Below, piece by piece: positions 35,178 through 47,000 of a DNA stretch of 64,000 nucleotides. The position numbers and the translations under genes are program-made. The DNA lies in NCBI GenBank assembly GCA_963969345.1, contig OZ017769.1:310001-374000 (forward strand). Reading direction: 5' to 3'. How positions within the stretch are numbered: the first letter of the stretch is position 1; the number at the start of each line of letters is the position of its first letter. Source of the stretch: Turbatrix aceti. Taxonomy: Eukaryota > Nematoda > Chromadorea > Rhabditida > Panagrolaimidae. The notes under the pieces were generated by a model. It ran no database searches, was not told the origin of the DNA, and saw nothing but the letters and a program-made list of their open reading frames with translations.

Positions 35178-35880
35178 ATGAGTGACGCCTCGTCGACGAC
35201 GTCATCGTCATCATCTCATGCTGATGCTGCAGTAAAGAAGGCCAGTCCCCAGCTATCCATCTCTGAGTATGTTTTCGACGAGAACGACAAGTTTTACCTG
35301 GCGCCGCCAGCTGCTGGCATTCTGCACTATCGTACCGCAGCTGTCGTCGCAGCTATCACAGAGGTTTTTTTCGTCTCAGTAACTGCTTTTACTTTTCTCA
35401 GTGAGTTTAAAAGTTTTTGAATGCGAACTATTTTTTTCTGCAGATCTTCAAATCAACTTTGGTCTTACGGGCCCGATTACTTCCGCTGTCTGCATATTTG
35501 GTCTCGTAACGGCCATCACTACGACGGTGCTTATGATTGTGGGCATTCTTCGAGAAAAGCCATTTCTCCTGTTGCCTCAGATCCACTTTCTCGCAGTCGA
35601 GATCGCCGTTCTGTTGATCGCAGCCGTGATCTCCATCTCCTCAATGTCGCTTGGCATCGAGGGAACTTATCATTTCTTTCGGCACTTTGTCAACGTGCCG
35701 CTAATGGAGGCGCATCTTGGCCCCATTTGGCCCTTCAACGTGGCCATTTTGTCTTTCACAGGTGCAGCGCTCGGCATTTGGTTCCATACGCTTTCGGAGG
35801 GCTGCTACGAGTTTCTGCTTGATAAGTGCTATTTTAAGAACCGTGATATCGAGCTTCAGCAGAGTTCTGCTAAGTTTTGA
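35178..35880 (+). CDS. Four-transmembrane nematode-type membrane protein
   Basis: 219 residues in two exons (35178-35400, 35444-35880). A Ser-rich N terminus precedes four hydrophobic helices: AAVVAAITEVFFVSVTAFTFL; ITSAVCIFGLVTAITTTVLM; IHFLAVEIAVLLIAAVISI; and PFNVAILSFTGAALGIWFHT. The short loop between TM1 and TM2, the KPFLLLPQIHF motif between TM2 and TM3 and the cytoplasmic end resemble the uncharacterised nematode four-TM proteins annotated as domains of unknown function; they lack the CCG motif of tetraspanins. AATAAA follows the stop by about 15 bases. Function unknown. Confidence 0.85.
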
Positions 35881-36170
35881 GCTGCCGTGATGGTCAATAA
35901 AAAAAATTGATGCATTTTATTGAAAAAAAGTAAAATAAAGAAAGTTCACGTTTGCACCTTCTCGGTGGTTGGTAATCGTCATCATGTCAATAAATACCAG
36001 TAAGAAAAAGATTTGCCTACGACCACTCAGAGGAAAGAAGAGAAAAAGACTTTCCCATGCATTGTCATCAATTTTAGGATTATGCAGTATCGTAAAAGAT
36101 CAGTTCAGCAAAGAACCCATTCACAATATTGCTTTTTACGACAACACAAACCTCACTTTTTTTTCACTCA

Positions 36171-37614
36171 ATGGCTACGACTAGCGCATCGCACGTCAAG
36201 CAACGAATTTCCGGAATCTGGAGCCGGGTCTTGGCTACGATTAATCGGCGACCGCTGTCCACGACCACCCAGGGCGAATCCGAGCCACCAGGGCGACTTG
36301 TCCTCTGGTTACCTGCCACTACTTCCTACAAAAAGAGGGTCATAGATGACTATTTGTTTTCTCTACCGTATTTTTTTGGCACTATGCTGGACGATCCCGA
36401 CTTGCAGACCCAGATGCTGGCGACGCCGGGCGATGCGTTTTTGATCGTCTGCCCGCGGCAGGATGGAGGCAAGTCCAACCTGCATAGCCACTGGCTGTTG
36501 GTGTTTTTAGCCAATAATGAGACGATTATCAAGGTCAATGTGAGTTCTTTATTTTCTGACACATTTTTTTAAATCCGGTACGTTGCAGATTATCTATCAT
36601 AAACAAAAATTTGTACTTGCAAAAGAAAAAAACGTTACCCTGGAAGCCTTTTTGGTTGAGCAGGAGACAAATCCCATAGAACGACCGTTTTTCATTAGCC
36701 CGGAGCAGTTGAAGGAACAGATGACCATTACCCCAGGGTTACCGTTTCCTATTCCAAGCGATGTCATCAGGCTTGGCAGCATCACGCAGAAGACACTTCA
36801 TCTGGATGCCTATCGTAGGATTCCGGTGTTTGAGTTGGATTGCTCGACGCACAGTTCGGAGGGGCGCCAAGCCATTTTCGACGAAGCCAGACAGCTTCTG
36901 ACTTTTGGCTCTACGTAAGAAAAACATTTCATTACAAAAATAAAGAAGAATTATTTTAGCCGAATATGGCGTCTTTGGTGTATCCTGTTCGAATCTGACA
37001 GCCTTAAACTTGTTCTGGAAGACATTGTCTACGGCTCATTGGCAGAGTACGTACGTCTCGGTCACCGCCTGGAATCACAACTCAAGCGCTTCGCACTACA
37101 AATGTGTGAAGGCATCCGTTATCTCGAAAAGTTCAACTTTGTTCACTACCGCCTCAGCATAGACGCCTTCCTTCTGACCTACTCTTACAACATCAAACTT
37201 GCCATTTTTGGCCTCACCGACGGCGTTTTAGTAGCGACCGACGATGCCAGCGAGAGCGTTGAACGATGTCGTTGGCTGGCACCTGAGTGTCTGCCTGCGC
37301 CCGCGTTGCCCGACCATGAGATCCCCCTTGACCGCGTGCCCTACGGCCTGCCTTCCATGGTCTACACCTTTGGCCTCTGCATGTGGTCCATGTTTCACGG
37401 CGGAACGCTTCCTTACGACGAAGAACCACCCGAAAACATCCGTGACCGCGCGTATCGATTTGAACATCCTCCAGAAATTGACGAAGATGTCATGCCAAAG
37501 GAAATCTCTGAAATGTGCGTTCACAGATGTTGGCATAAAAAAAACGCACACAGACCGACATTTAAGGATATCAAAACGCATTTACTTAAAGTTCAGGACA
37601 CATACCATTTTTAA
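36171..37614 (+). CDS. SH2-tyrosine-kinase-like protein, predicted pseudokinase
   Basis: 449 residues in three exons (36171-36539, 36589-36914, 36960-37614). The N-terminal third is SH2-like (YFFGTMLDD, GDAFLIVCPR, HWLLVFLANNETIIKV, KFVL), but the position of the phosphotyrosine-binding Arg of FLVRES is a Val. The remainder has the tyrosine-kinase fold: EARQLL helix, LVLEDIVYGSLAEYV hinge, MCEGIRYLE, VYTFGLCMWSMFHGGTLPY and CWHKKNAHRPTFKDI. Catalytic residues are missing: no glycine loop, Glu in place of the VAIK Lys (PVFEL), HYR instead of HRD with Ala in place of the catalytic-loop Asn, and IFG instead of DFG. The parent group is probably the nematode FES/FER-like SH2 kinases. Expected to act, if at all, as a scaffold. 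The frame is intact, so it is not a pseudogene by sequence. Confidence 0.82.
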
Positions 37615-38358
37615 ATAAAAAATTAATTTTGTAGCAAATATAGTAACTATTAAGATATGACGTTTTGTTTCTACTTTTTGTCGAAGCGCGTCTGATTGAG
37701 GGCTTTATTGACAGACAAATCAAACTGGTGCCAGAAAGCATCCATGGATCATCGCATATGACTGACGTGGTTGATAAGTACGGCGCGCGCAATTTTTTCA
37801 CAAAAACTGCAATGAATCTGTCGAGCTGAGCGCAGAAATATTTTTCTAACATAAAATATTTTAATATTTCGGAGATCAAAAGAAAAATTCTTGAGTAACA
37901 ATAAATAACAAATTTGTTACAAAAAAATATTTGTGTATATTATTATCCCCAACGCCAGTAAACACCCTTAGTTATATAAGTAAACCCTTGTGATAAAAAA
38001 TTCAAAACGTAAATTTTTATATGCAGCTGACTGGGTGCAATGCCTCCCCCCGTATCGGGTCGGGGACGAGGTAGAAAAACTTAATAAGAAGGTGTTAATT
38101 TGTCTTAAAAAGGAAAACGAGGCTAATTTTCAACAAATGTTTCGTATTTTGAGCTCTTCTTTGCCTATTTGTGTTGGTTTTGAATGAAATTACGTGTTTG
38201 GCGCTAAATTTTGTTTATTGTCGGGGAGAGAATCTGTCGGGGAGGGGGAATTTACTCCCCGACGGGGGCCACAAATAGTCGAGGACGGGGGTCAGGGGGC
38301 CACTCCCGGGAACACTCTCGCGGGGATCCCCGCGGGAACTGGGGGGGGGGCTCGAACC
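37615..38358. other. Intergenic between convergent genes, with a GC-rich island
   Basis: AT-rich up to about 38210, then strongly GC-rich. No gene recognised. AATAAA-like words near 38216 on the minus strand could polyadenylate the small membrane protein gene. Confidence 0.5.
38219..38354. repeat. GC-rich word-repeat island, possible MITE remnant
   Basis: Contains repeated CGGGGAG, GGGGGCCAC and GCGGGGATCCCCGCGG words, a self-complementary CGGGGAG...CTCCCCG pair, and G runs capable of quadruplex formation. The right edge, read on the minus strand, starts TAGGGTTCGAGCCCC, similar to the ends of the hAT-like MITEs. No matching left end or target duplication was found. Confidence 0.4.
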
Positions 38359-38630
38359 CTACTGTTGACTTGGAGACTCGGCTGCCGGATCAACGGTAAT
38401 CGTAACAATTTTCTGAGGAACAGCATTGGCAGCTTTAGCTTGGGATCGTGCTCGATTACGCCTACTCAGACAAATGACAGTGCAGTAAGCGATGAAGGCA
38501 CCAATGACGCTGACCACGATCATTCCAATGCTCAGAATGATGAGAAACGTGTGTAGGGGTGGATGTTCTGTAAATTTAAACAATTAAATGACATTTTTTA
38601 ACAAAAAAAGTTACTTGTTTTTGATTCCAT
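38359..38630 (-). CDS. Small single-pass membrane protein
   Basis: 74 residues in two exons (38630-38615, 38567-38359); the first exon codes only five residues plus one base and the phases agree. One hydrophobic segment (LHTFLIILSIGMIVVSVIGA and onward to CTVICL) is followed by a basic RRNRARSQAKAA stretch, implying the C terminus is cytoplasmic. The tail ends DPAAESPSQQ. No family recognised. The stop codon falls at the edge of the GC-rich island. Confidence 0.6.
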
Positions 38631-39433
38631 CGTTTTTCTAGCAGAGTATGTTCGACTGTGGACACTAAGCAGAACTTGAACAAGTTGCTGACTGCAGTTA
38701 CTAGTTGCTCACCGAATTCGCATGACGCAAAAACTCAAAAGAAGAGTGAAAGTCTTAAAAAGAGGGGAAATACAATAGAAAGCTGTGAACACGAAAAATT
38801 CGTTAACGGAAGTCATGCCAAAATCAAATCAACTCCGAAGTTGGCCTAATTGTGCTCAAGTGATGTGTGCTAACACTATTTTTCCCCCATTTTCCGGAGT
38901 TATGCAAACGTGCGTACAAGAAGCAAACGATGACATTGGCATTTTTTGGGAGAAAATTTTGAAAATTCTAATTTTAGCCAATTGTGCACAAAAAATGCGC
39001 TAAAAGAAATTAGGATACTAATATCCAAGCGCTAACTAAAATCAGAATATTAATATGGGTGTTAGCAATGAATATGCTTGTGAGCATTGAATATACCAAA
39101 AAACTTTAGTTAGTAAACAGAGAGCAGCAAGAAGACCCCGTCATCTTGCCGCAGGGCCCTCGAGAGGCAAAAAAGACGAGGCTTGAAGCTTGAATGCTGA
39201 CAGTATTCCCAGCTGGCCAATTAATTGTACTCTATTGGCCTGGAGTCATTTTTTAGGAAAATGTGTTGTAAATTGAGTGAATAAAATTTAAACTTATTAC
39301 CATGTCGATATTTTAAATTTTAAAAATGTGTGAAAAACTTTGTTCAAACCAGTGATAAATATTTCACCAATTTAGGCTCTGAAAAGAATTTTAAAATCAG
39401 CAAAGTAATTTATTTATAATTTCATAAAAAGTT

Positions 39434-39586
39434 TTATTTATTTATTCATTTCACCGCAGGGTTGCGAAGATGGGATTCCCGTGAGATTCCCCGAAAAATA
39501 TTTCCGTGAAACCCCGGGATTCCCCAAACTTCACCGTTACTAACATAAGTGGTTAGTTATCATTAGACCAGATGTTAGGAGGTATT
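39434..39586 (-). mobile_element. LINE 3'-end relic, copy B, split by an insertion
   Basis: TTTATTTATTTATTCATTTCACCG is separated from TTACTAACATAAGTGG and the rest of the core by 73 bp plus a repeated TTCACCG. Removing the insert restores the family consensus. Confidence 0.75.
39457..39529. mobile_element. Short MITE-like insertion in LINE copy B
   Basis: A 73-bp insert starting CAGGGTTGCGAAGATGGG and containing GGGATTCCC words at both ends. It is flanked by TTCACCG at 39450-39456 and 39530-39536 (7 bp, an eighth base differs). The start matches the hAT-like CAGGGTT ends, but the right end (CCCCAAACT) is imperfect, suggesting terminal loss. Confidence 0.6.
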
Positions 39587-42081
39587 AAACAGTATTGCAT
39601 TGTTTTTTCTTAAAAAACATAAGCCTTTTATACAAGTTGATACAAGTTGAAATTTTGATGCGTAAAATTCTGATTATGGCTCAAAAGCATACATGTTTTC
39701 TGTTTTCGACGATGCAATGCAGAAAATAACGTCGAAAGCCATGATTGAAAAAAAAACAATTTGCGCACTTTTGACATTTATTTTATATCTGATTAAGATG
39801 AAAAATGTTCAGAGTATTGCAAAAAGGAAGAAAGCCAGAATAGGTGCTTGATATTTTTTTGCAAGTAATGCTTGGCAATAGATGAAATCGATGATTGTAT
39901 AATCGAAAACTGCATTTCAAATTCGGTTATACGGCTTTTACATTGTTATAAAATTTGATGATACAGCATCATGCATCCAAGCTGATGTAGTGTTTTTTAC
40001 GCATTTTCGTACCCATATTCAGTTGTTTTTATAAAAATAATGTAAATTAATTTTTAAAAGGGTACAAAACTGAAATATCATTTTTATTTTGTTACATATT
40101 TCAAAAATATCACCAACGGATCAATTCAATTTTTTGTTTAACACCGTTTGTAAACAATTACATACGTCAATATTCAAAAGAAAAATTTTTAAGCTGCTTG
40201 CTTGTTCTCTTTGCGTTCAACGTTCATCCGTAAAAACAAAAAAGATCAATGGGTTTCAGGGGCTAACTAAGTAAGTTTCAGCAGGCAAACCCTCCTTTCA
40301 TCCGACGCACAACTACTTCCACTTTTCACATCTTAGCATAGCCAGTTGTTATTTATTTCGTGGCTTTAGCCTTCAGTTTTGATTTTTTTCATTTTCAGGT
40401 TTCGTGGTTTATTTAAATTTTTGATCAACTTGTGTATTTTTTCTTCATTTGATAAAAAAATTATTTCCTACCATGTGTCCTAATTAGAGTCATAAACGCT
40501 TTGCTCAAACAAAAAATACCATTTTTAGCAATCATCGATATACAGTTTGTTTTTTTCTATAAAGCTTTGTTTGTGTCCGGGCATTACTAAACCAAGAAAG
40601 AATAGAACAAAAAAAAGAGACGTTTTTTGCCCTCGGCATATGCCAATCTAGGCAGCCGACGAACAGACAAACGATACAAACAGATGTGCGGAAAGTCACA
40701 TAATAGAACGGCATATACATACATTCTCTTGTCTCTAGAATTGTCATGACAAAGCCCCAGCGAGCCTTTCCTCGTTATTCGCCCAGTAAGTGCCCTGACA
40801 AGGGACAAGAACCCTACTCTACGTGCTTGTTCGTTTTTGACGTACGTTCATTTTTCGAACTCCTATTATTATTTTTTCTTTGTGAATGAAAATGCGCTTT
40901 TCACGTGCATAAGAAATATACAAAGCTTCTGAAAACTGGGATTGTTTGGTTTAAAGAGTACAAAGTCTCCCGTCGCTGGCTGTCAAAGAAGGAAGTCTGC
41001 CATCAGTTGTGCATTAAAGAATTTTTATTTTTTACTTACGTATTGGTTTTGACACTCATGCCCTCATGTAAAAAATACATATGCAAGCCAAAAAGTTCGT
41101 GTGTGAATTATTTTTTTGGGCAAATGCTTGAATGTTTAGTTGTTCACCGGCACCATCAGGAGTTTTACGCTTTTTATTTAAACTAATACAACTACCGGCA
41201 AGTGACTACTGGCTGTATACGTGCGTGTTCGTTTGCTTTTCGTTTCTTCTGTCGACTCAAGTCCATTTTTGTTTGAGGCTAACTTTTCCGTATGGCAAAT
41301 CAATAAGCTGACGGTTTTTTTGAGCCACGCCACATTTCTGCTCTATTTCCTGTCAATTATTGACCTTTTACCTTTCTTCCTGATTGACTCGCGTGAGAAC
41401 GCCAGATACGATAAGCAGGGTGCTGCCGTTTATCATTCTCGAAGACGGAGGCAAGAGACAAGCGTCAGTCTGTTATCTGTGAAGACGTCGTCAACAGTCG
41501 TCTTTGGAACCGCTGACGACACAATTTTTTTTGGTTTTTTTTCGTGAATTGAAGCACTTTATTCTTGTTCCTGTGTTTTGTTACTCCCGAATACAGAAGA
41601 ACAATTTCAGAGCTTACTTTTACCAGGCTTTTCAAACGCGTACTCCACGCTACCATTATTTCAACTAAATTAACGGCACATATTTCCGTTACTTTTACAA
41701 ACATTCAGCGACTAAGTTGCCGGCAATCACACCGACGTGTACAGCCAACAACGCTGGTACGTTGAATTCAAAAGTGGTAAAAAATGACTAAAAGTGTCAT
41801 ACATGACAAAAATAGTTTAAATTTTTTACAAAACATTTTATCGTTAACTGTGATTTTTTTATAGTTTGCCCATTTTTTTAGCCTGTATTGAACTTTTTGT
41901 GACAGTTTATGGATTATTCACACTTCACCTGGAATCCATAAATGCAAAAAAAAAATTTTAGACTAGAAATTGTATGGGTGCAAAGCCTCTCATCCTCGTA
42001 CACCATCGTCGACCTCCCTAGCGGGTCCGCACTTCTTTTAAAGAAAAGCAACTCTAAGTTAGTTTTTGCTCATAACTAATA

Positions 42082-42135
42082 ATGATAAACATGAATCCTT
42101 TTTACGGTAACCCACTACGCAATGGCACTGTTTGA
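42082..42135 (+). promoter_or_regulatory. Upstream ORF overlapping the AdoMetDC start codon
   Basis: A 17-codon frame (MINMNPFYGNPLRNGTV) starts 40 bases before the AdoMetDC ATG and ends 14 bases inside its coding region in another frame. AdoMetDC mRNAs of plants and mammals are translationally repressed by uORFs under polyamine control. Whether the mRNA begins upstream of this ATG is unknown; trans-splicing could remove it. Confidence 0.4.
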
Positions 42136-43303
42136 AACCAAAGCACGTTCCGACTCAAGCTCATCGGTACAGAGCGTCAATGAACATTTTTTTGAAGGCG
42201 CCGAAAAGTTGCTTGAGATCTGGTTTGACCGCGAAGACAATCCAAACTGCACATCACTCCGGAATATACCGTACGACGATATTGTCGACGTACTTGAGAT
42301 CGCCCAATGCCGTATTCTGCACTATCGTTCGAATGGTCACCTTGATAGCTACGTCCTTTCTGAATCATCGCTTTTTGTATCAGACTATCGTTTTATCCTC
42401 AAAACTTGCGGTACAACCCGTCTTCTGCACTCCATCGAGCGCATTTTGTACCTCGCAGAGAAGTATGCTAAAATGGCCGTCGTAGCCAATGTTTACTACA
42501 GCCGGAAGAATTTTCTCAAGCCCGATCTCCAACACGGCGTACACCGATCATTTGATTCCGAAGTTGAGTACCTGGACTCCTTCTTCGACGGCGGAGCGGC
42601 ATACTGTATGGGATCGTTGAAAGAGCATCGCTGGTACCTCTACACCATGGCCACCCCGCAAGCTCCGCCCATGTTCGCGGATCACACCCTGGAAATCTGC
42701 ATGACTAATGTCCCAAAAGATATATTGGACATTTATTCCCGGGGGGTTTGTTCGAGTGGGCAGGAGTGCACAAAGCGAGGAGGAATTGATCGTCTCCTGC
42801 CCCCGGAAAGCATAATCCACGAAGAGCTCTTTGACCCCGTGGGCTACAGCATGAACGCTCTGCTGCCGGCTTCTGACCAGTACGCGACGATTCACATTAC
42901 ACCGGAAGAGGACTTTTGCTACGTGTCTTTTGAGACCAATCAGCGGTACAGTTGCCTCTACAAGCAAACCCTAAAGGTACTGGACTGCTTCCAACCTCGG
43001 GAATTTCTCATGACAATCTTTGCCAACGATGAGTCAAAGACAGGAATTCAGACTCAGCTTCTTCTCTGGAACCAAGACATTCCCGGCTACAAGCGGACGA
43101 GTCTGCAGTTTCTCCGCCTGCCGTACGATACCCTAGTTTATGCGCAGTTTATTCGCCGTGATGCATCCGTAACTTCCGCAGTAGGTGCCGGAGATGCGCA
43201 GTGCATTACTGCGAGTCCCGAACGCAAGATGCGTCGCGCACCCAAGCCATCACGCTTGATCGCCGCTGTAGACACGGACTCTGATACCGACGCTTCAACG
43301 TAA
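42122..43303 (+). CDS. smd-1: S-adenosylmethionine decarboxylase proenzyme
   Basis: 393 residues in one uninterrupted exon. FFEGAEKLLEIWF carries the substrate-binding/processing Glu residues. YVLSESSLFVS contains the self-cleavage site (Glu81-Ser82), where Ser becomes the pyruvoyl cofactor of the large chain. FILKTCGTTRLL holds the catalytic Cys (about 96), and YSRKNFLKP, GGAAYCMG, GYSMNALL and HITPEEDF..YVSFET follow in family order. It makes decarboxylated AdoMet for spermidine and spermine synthesis in the cytosol. The C terminus (residues after about 355) is a non-conserved Ser/Asp-rich tail. Absence of introns contrasts with almost every other gene here. Two AATAAA-type words follow near 43423 and 43436. 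Confidence 0.95.
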   Translation: MALFETKARSDSSSSVQSVNEHFFEGAEKLLEIWFDREDNPNCTSLRNIPYDDIVDVLEIAQCRILHYRSNGHLDSYVLSESSLFVSDYRFILKTCGTTRLLHSIERILYLAEKYAKMAVVANVYYSRKNFLKPDLQHGVHRSFDSEVEYLDSFFDGGAAYCMGSLKEHRWYLYTMATPQAPPMFADHTLEICMTNVPKDILDIYSRGVCSSGQECTKRGGIDRLLPPESIIHEELFDPVGYSMNALLPASDQYATIHITPEEDFCYVSFETNQRYSCLYKQTLKVLDCFQPREFLMTIFANDESKTGIQTQLLLWNQDIPGYKRTSLQFLRLPYDTLVYAQFIRRDASVTSAVGAGDAQCITASPERKMRRAPKPSRLIAAVDTDSDTDAST

Positions 43304-44056
43304 TTTTTTTTTCGCGAAACCAACATGACAGTAAAATACGTATATTTCCGTAGAGATTTGTGTGCACCACAAAAGTTTTCTCACTTTTGCATCTATAGTA
43401 CTTGTAATCACTATTTGTAAGCTAATAAACTAATTAATAAAGAACTAATTACGATACACATTCCTTTTTATTTGTTGTAATATTTATAATATTCCATCAA
43501 ATGCTTTCAAAAAGCGTGTATGATCAAACTGTATACGGTGTAAAATAAGCCGCAATATACGCGCATTCAAGTGTTTTTCAATTTGACAAGGAAAAAAATC
43601 AGGACGGTTGTGGATGGGTGTGTGGTCTTTGATAAAGACAAAAATAAACGATCGAGCCCAAGTGGGGGTGAAAAACACAAAATAATAATAAAAAAAATTA
43701 AACGGTGAATACTTATTATTAGAACAATGCACAAAAAAGTACCAATTGGAAAAAAAAACATCTTACAATATTTAAAAATAAATCTGTGCTACTGCTAAAA
43801 AAACAACGGCAGTCGGTGCAGTAATGGTTAATTGTTTTTCTGTGATTCTTGTAAAAACAGCCGGAACAGGGGAGAAAGTAGGACGTGTACATTTCTTCGT
43901 AATAATAAATGGCGCGTTATATCGTAAGTGAAAGGTTTTTTCAGTTATTATATTATTGTGTATGCAGTTTTTCTTTCCTTAGGCAATGTGCGTCGTATTT
44001 ATAGCATACTTGATCGGCGGGCAGGCAGGGTAGGAAATAAAGAAGAAAGAAGAAGG
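43304..44056. other. Intergenic between convergent genes
   Basis: 3' flanks of AdoMetDC (+) and LIMPETin (-). AT-rich; no gene recognised. Confidence 0.6.
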
Positions 44057-47000
44057 TCATGAATTTGCCGCCATTAAACGAGCTTTGGCACATTCTGGGC
44101 ACCTGAAATAGCATTTTTAGGGTACATCTTATGCATAAACACTTTTGTCTTCCAAAACAAAACTTACAAAATATCAGAAGCATCAGTGATGAACCCTTTT
44201 CCTACTAGGGAAGTCGTACACTGCGCACAGATGAAACAGTCGTTGTGCCAGTGCCTATCCTCAAATGAAATAAACTTCGCACCGCCAATTCCAGTGATAG
44301 GCTTCAGGCAAGCGTTGCAGCGCTTTGCAAAGAGGTCTCCGTAGCACGCAGCGCAGTACGGCTTGTCGTCCTTTGACGTGAACCGTTGCCCGGCCAGGGA
44401 GACATTGCAATTTGTACAACAGAAGCATTCCCTGTGCCAGGGAGACTGCTTGTAGGTTACGCCACCGGTTGTTATCACCTACAAAAAATATACTGTACTT
44501 TTTGCGGTGAAACCAAAAACAGACCTTACTACACTTGGAGCACCTGGTTGCAAACTTGTCTTCATAACAGGTCGCGCAGTAAACGTCTTCGTTCTTCGGT
44601 ATAAATGATTTTGTGCCAATGGGCACCTTGCATGAAGCGCAGCAGAAGCACTTGTCATGCCACTGCTTGCCCTTGTACTCCATCTTCTTCATCCCAGCAC
44701 GAAAGATTTCATTGCACCCATCGCACCTCGTGGCAAAAGCCTGGTCGTAGCAATTTGAACAAAATATTCTGTCGTTCTTAGATCCAAATGGCTTGTCAAC
44801 AAGTGAAATCTTACACATATTGCAGAGAAAGCAGTCTTCATGCCAGTGCTTTTGTGCCCATGACAGATCCTTGCTATCAATGCCAATGGATTTTCCGCAT
44901 TCATCGCATGTGTTGGCAAAGACTTCTTCGTAGCATTTAATGCAAAACGGATGCTCATCGCGTAGAATATATCGCTGTCCGGTGAGGGTTGTATCACAAT
45001 TCCAGCAACAAAAATGATCGCTATGCCAATCTTTGTTCATTGCCTTGGTATACTCACCGGAGAAGATAAGCTGAAATACGAGACGTTAGGGTGAGAAAAA
45101 AGTGTTTTAATATTTTCACATCGGCAAAAAAAATTCCGGGTTGTAAGACGCATAGAGAAAACAATTTGAAAAAAATGTATTAAAATGAATTTTTATTATC
45201 CGACAAAAAATCAACCAATAGTTTTTAACGGCTTTCGGACCTAGGGGTCCAAAAAACGGGTTTCAGGGAACAAAAGTTTTTCAAAGCTCAAAAAATAAAA
45301 GAAATAAAGATTTTCGATAACTGATATCGTGGTTGGTTCTCAAAGCAAGAATTTTATTAACAAAAAACCTGACCAAATCCACAAATAATTCAAATGAGTG
45401 AGTAGGCCGCCAACTTTAACAAGCTGGTTCAAAAATTCGTATTAAAAAAGCAATGAAACAAATAGCTATTGCCGATGACGTTTGTCGGTCGAGGCCGAGC
45501 CGACAAAGACCTATGATCATCACGATAATTATTGTTTAACAACAAGCAAACCTCAATTGGTCTTTAAACTGTCGTCGATGATAATTTGTCCGGTTCAGTC
45601 AAAAATTAGTCAAAAGGGCGGAAAATAAATTTTATTCAAGTTGTTGCGCCAAATTATTTTTTAAGCACCCCAACAAGCTGTCCTATTTGTAGGAGCAGTG
45701 TTGCACACCAAATGATGTGCGATTTGCTACATAGTCCCCTGGCCTGCTTGAGATAATGACCACATTTTTTATAGCAGCCACAAGGCACAAGCCGCATGTA
45801 AGCTGCAACAATCTTTTTTTTCGCAAAAACTTTTTTATTTTGCAGTTAGCAAATAAATAGTAATATACTATCCCAAGTTTCTATGTTTGTTCGATCGACG
45901 TCACAACAAACTAAACTGTGTAAATACATTTGAAACAACTAATACATATCAGTATACAAGATAACAGATCAAATGGTGAGGGGGTTGAATAATTCTACTC
46001 TGGCGGGAGACAGGAGCCAGGCGGAAAAGCAGCGGGAGCGCTGTTGTTATATCTAATAGCATGTTGTGCCATAAGAATGGAAAAAAAAGAGAAAAAGCAA
46101 CAGTCTCTTGAGAACACTTGGTAACTTTCGATTTTTCATCGTAGGCAAAAAGTTTAACAACAACTAGAGATTTGTGGTTGAGATGCGATACATAAATGAA
46201 ATGTATACACAAACAAATGACAATAAAGTTCAGTCGAAGGCACTGAACTTTGTCAATGACAGACATCCCGAAAAAAAGTGTCATTAACCAAACGTGATTT
46301 AGAGACCTCCCATTTGTCACCTTCAGAGAAAAAGACCATTGGCTGACCACACACGAAGATCAAGATTTAAGAGTCAGGATGCCATCAACCATCTACAAAT
46401 TCATTAAAAAAGAAAAAAAAGATATATGACGTACATTCAAAATTTTAAAGAAGGGCAAATCTAACGGGAGAGTAAACTGCTAGCCGAACTACTAGAACAA
46501 ACTATGGTGAGAAATAGAAGAGGCCCAGCTAACGGGAGGGGGGAGATCCCGAGAACGTGTATGTTTGTGTGTAACAAACAATTGGCCCCCGCTGAGAGCA
46601 AAACCTTTTCATCGCTTTCGCTTTTGCGTAGAAACCAGGCGGTTAACGGCAGTAGTGGTCTGGGCAGAGGCTGGACATGGGCTTTGCCAAAGACGACACA
46701 CGACGATGACTACTACAACACTTGTCAGGGGCCACAACAACAACTGCTACTGTTAGTGTTGTTGCTTCGACTGCTATGTATAATATATGTACTCCCGGAC
46801 TTGAAGGGGCCTGTGCCAGGGCCTGTAGGAGAGATCGTCGTTCATGTTTGCTTCCAGCGAGATGGCGTTGATGCGACGCAGAGCGGCATGCATGTAGCAC
46901 GCTTGTCTCAGATTCTTCTTACCCCCTTTGCTTTCAAATATGGTTGACAGATACCAGTGACAATCCGGGTTAAAAATGAATTGTTTCTTTCCATATTGTA

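Larger units (their letters stand above)
38631..42081. other. Gene-poor 3.4-kb interval
   Basis: AT-rich with long T and A runs. It holds one LINE-end relic that is interrupted by a smaller insertion. Open frames such as 41221-41547 have some hydrophobic stretches but no recognisable family and no splice partners. Confidence 0.55.

Noticed and set aside
37228..37581. 117-codon minus-strand frame
   Set aside because: Shadow of the SH2-pseudokinase coding exon.
38341..38361. B-box-like GGTTCGAG on the minus strand (possible tRNA)
   Set aside because: No A box or cloverleaf can be formed around it; it belongs to the GC-rich island edge.
41221..41547. 108-codon frame with a hydrophobic stretch resembling a channel segment
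   Set aside because: Only one short hydrophobic run, no ATG, no neighbouring exons and no specific family motif.
42548..42967. 139-codon minus-strand frame
   Set aside because: Antisense shadow of the AdoMetDC gene.
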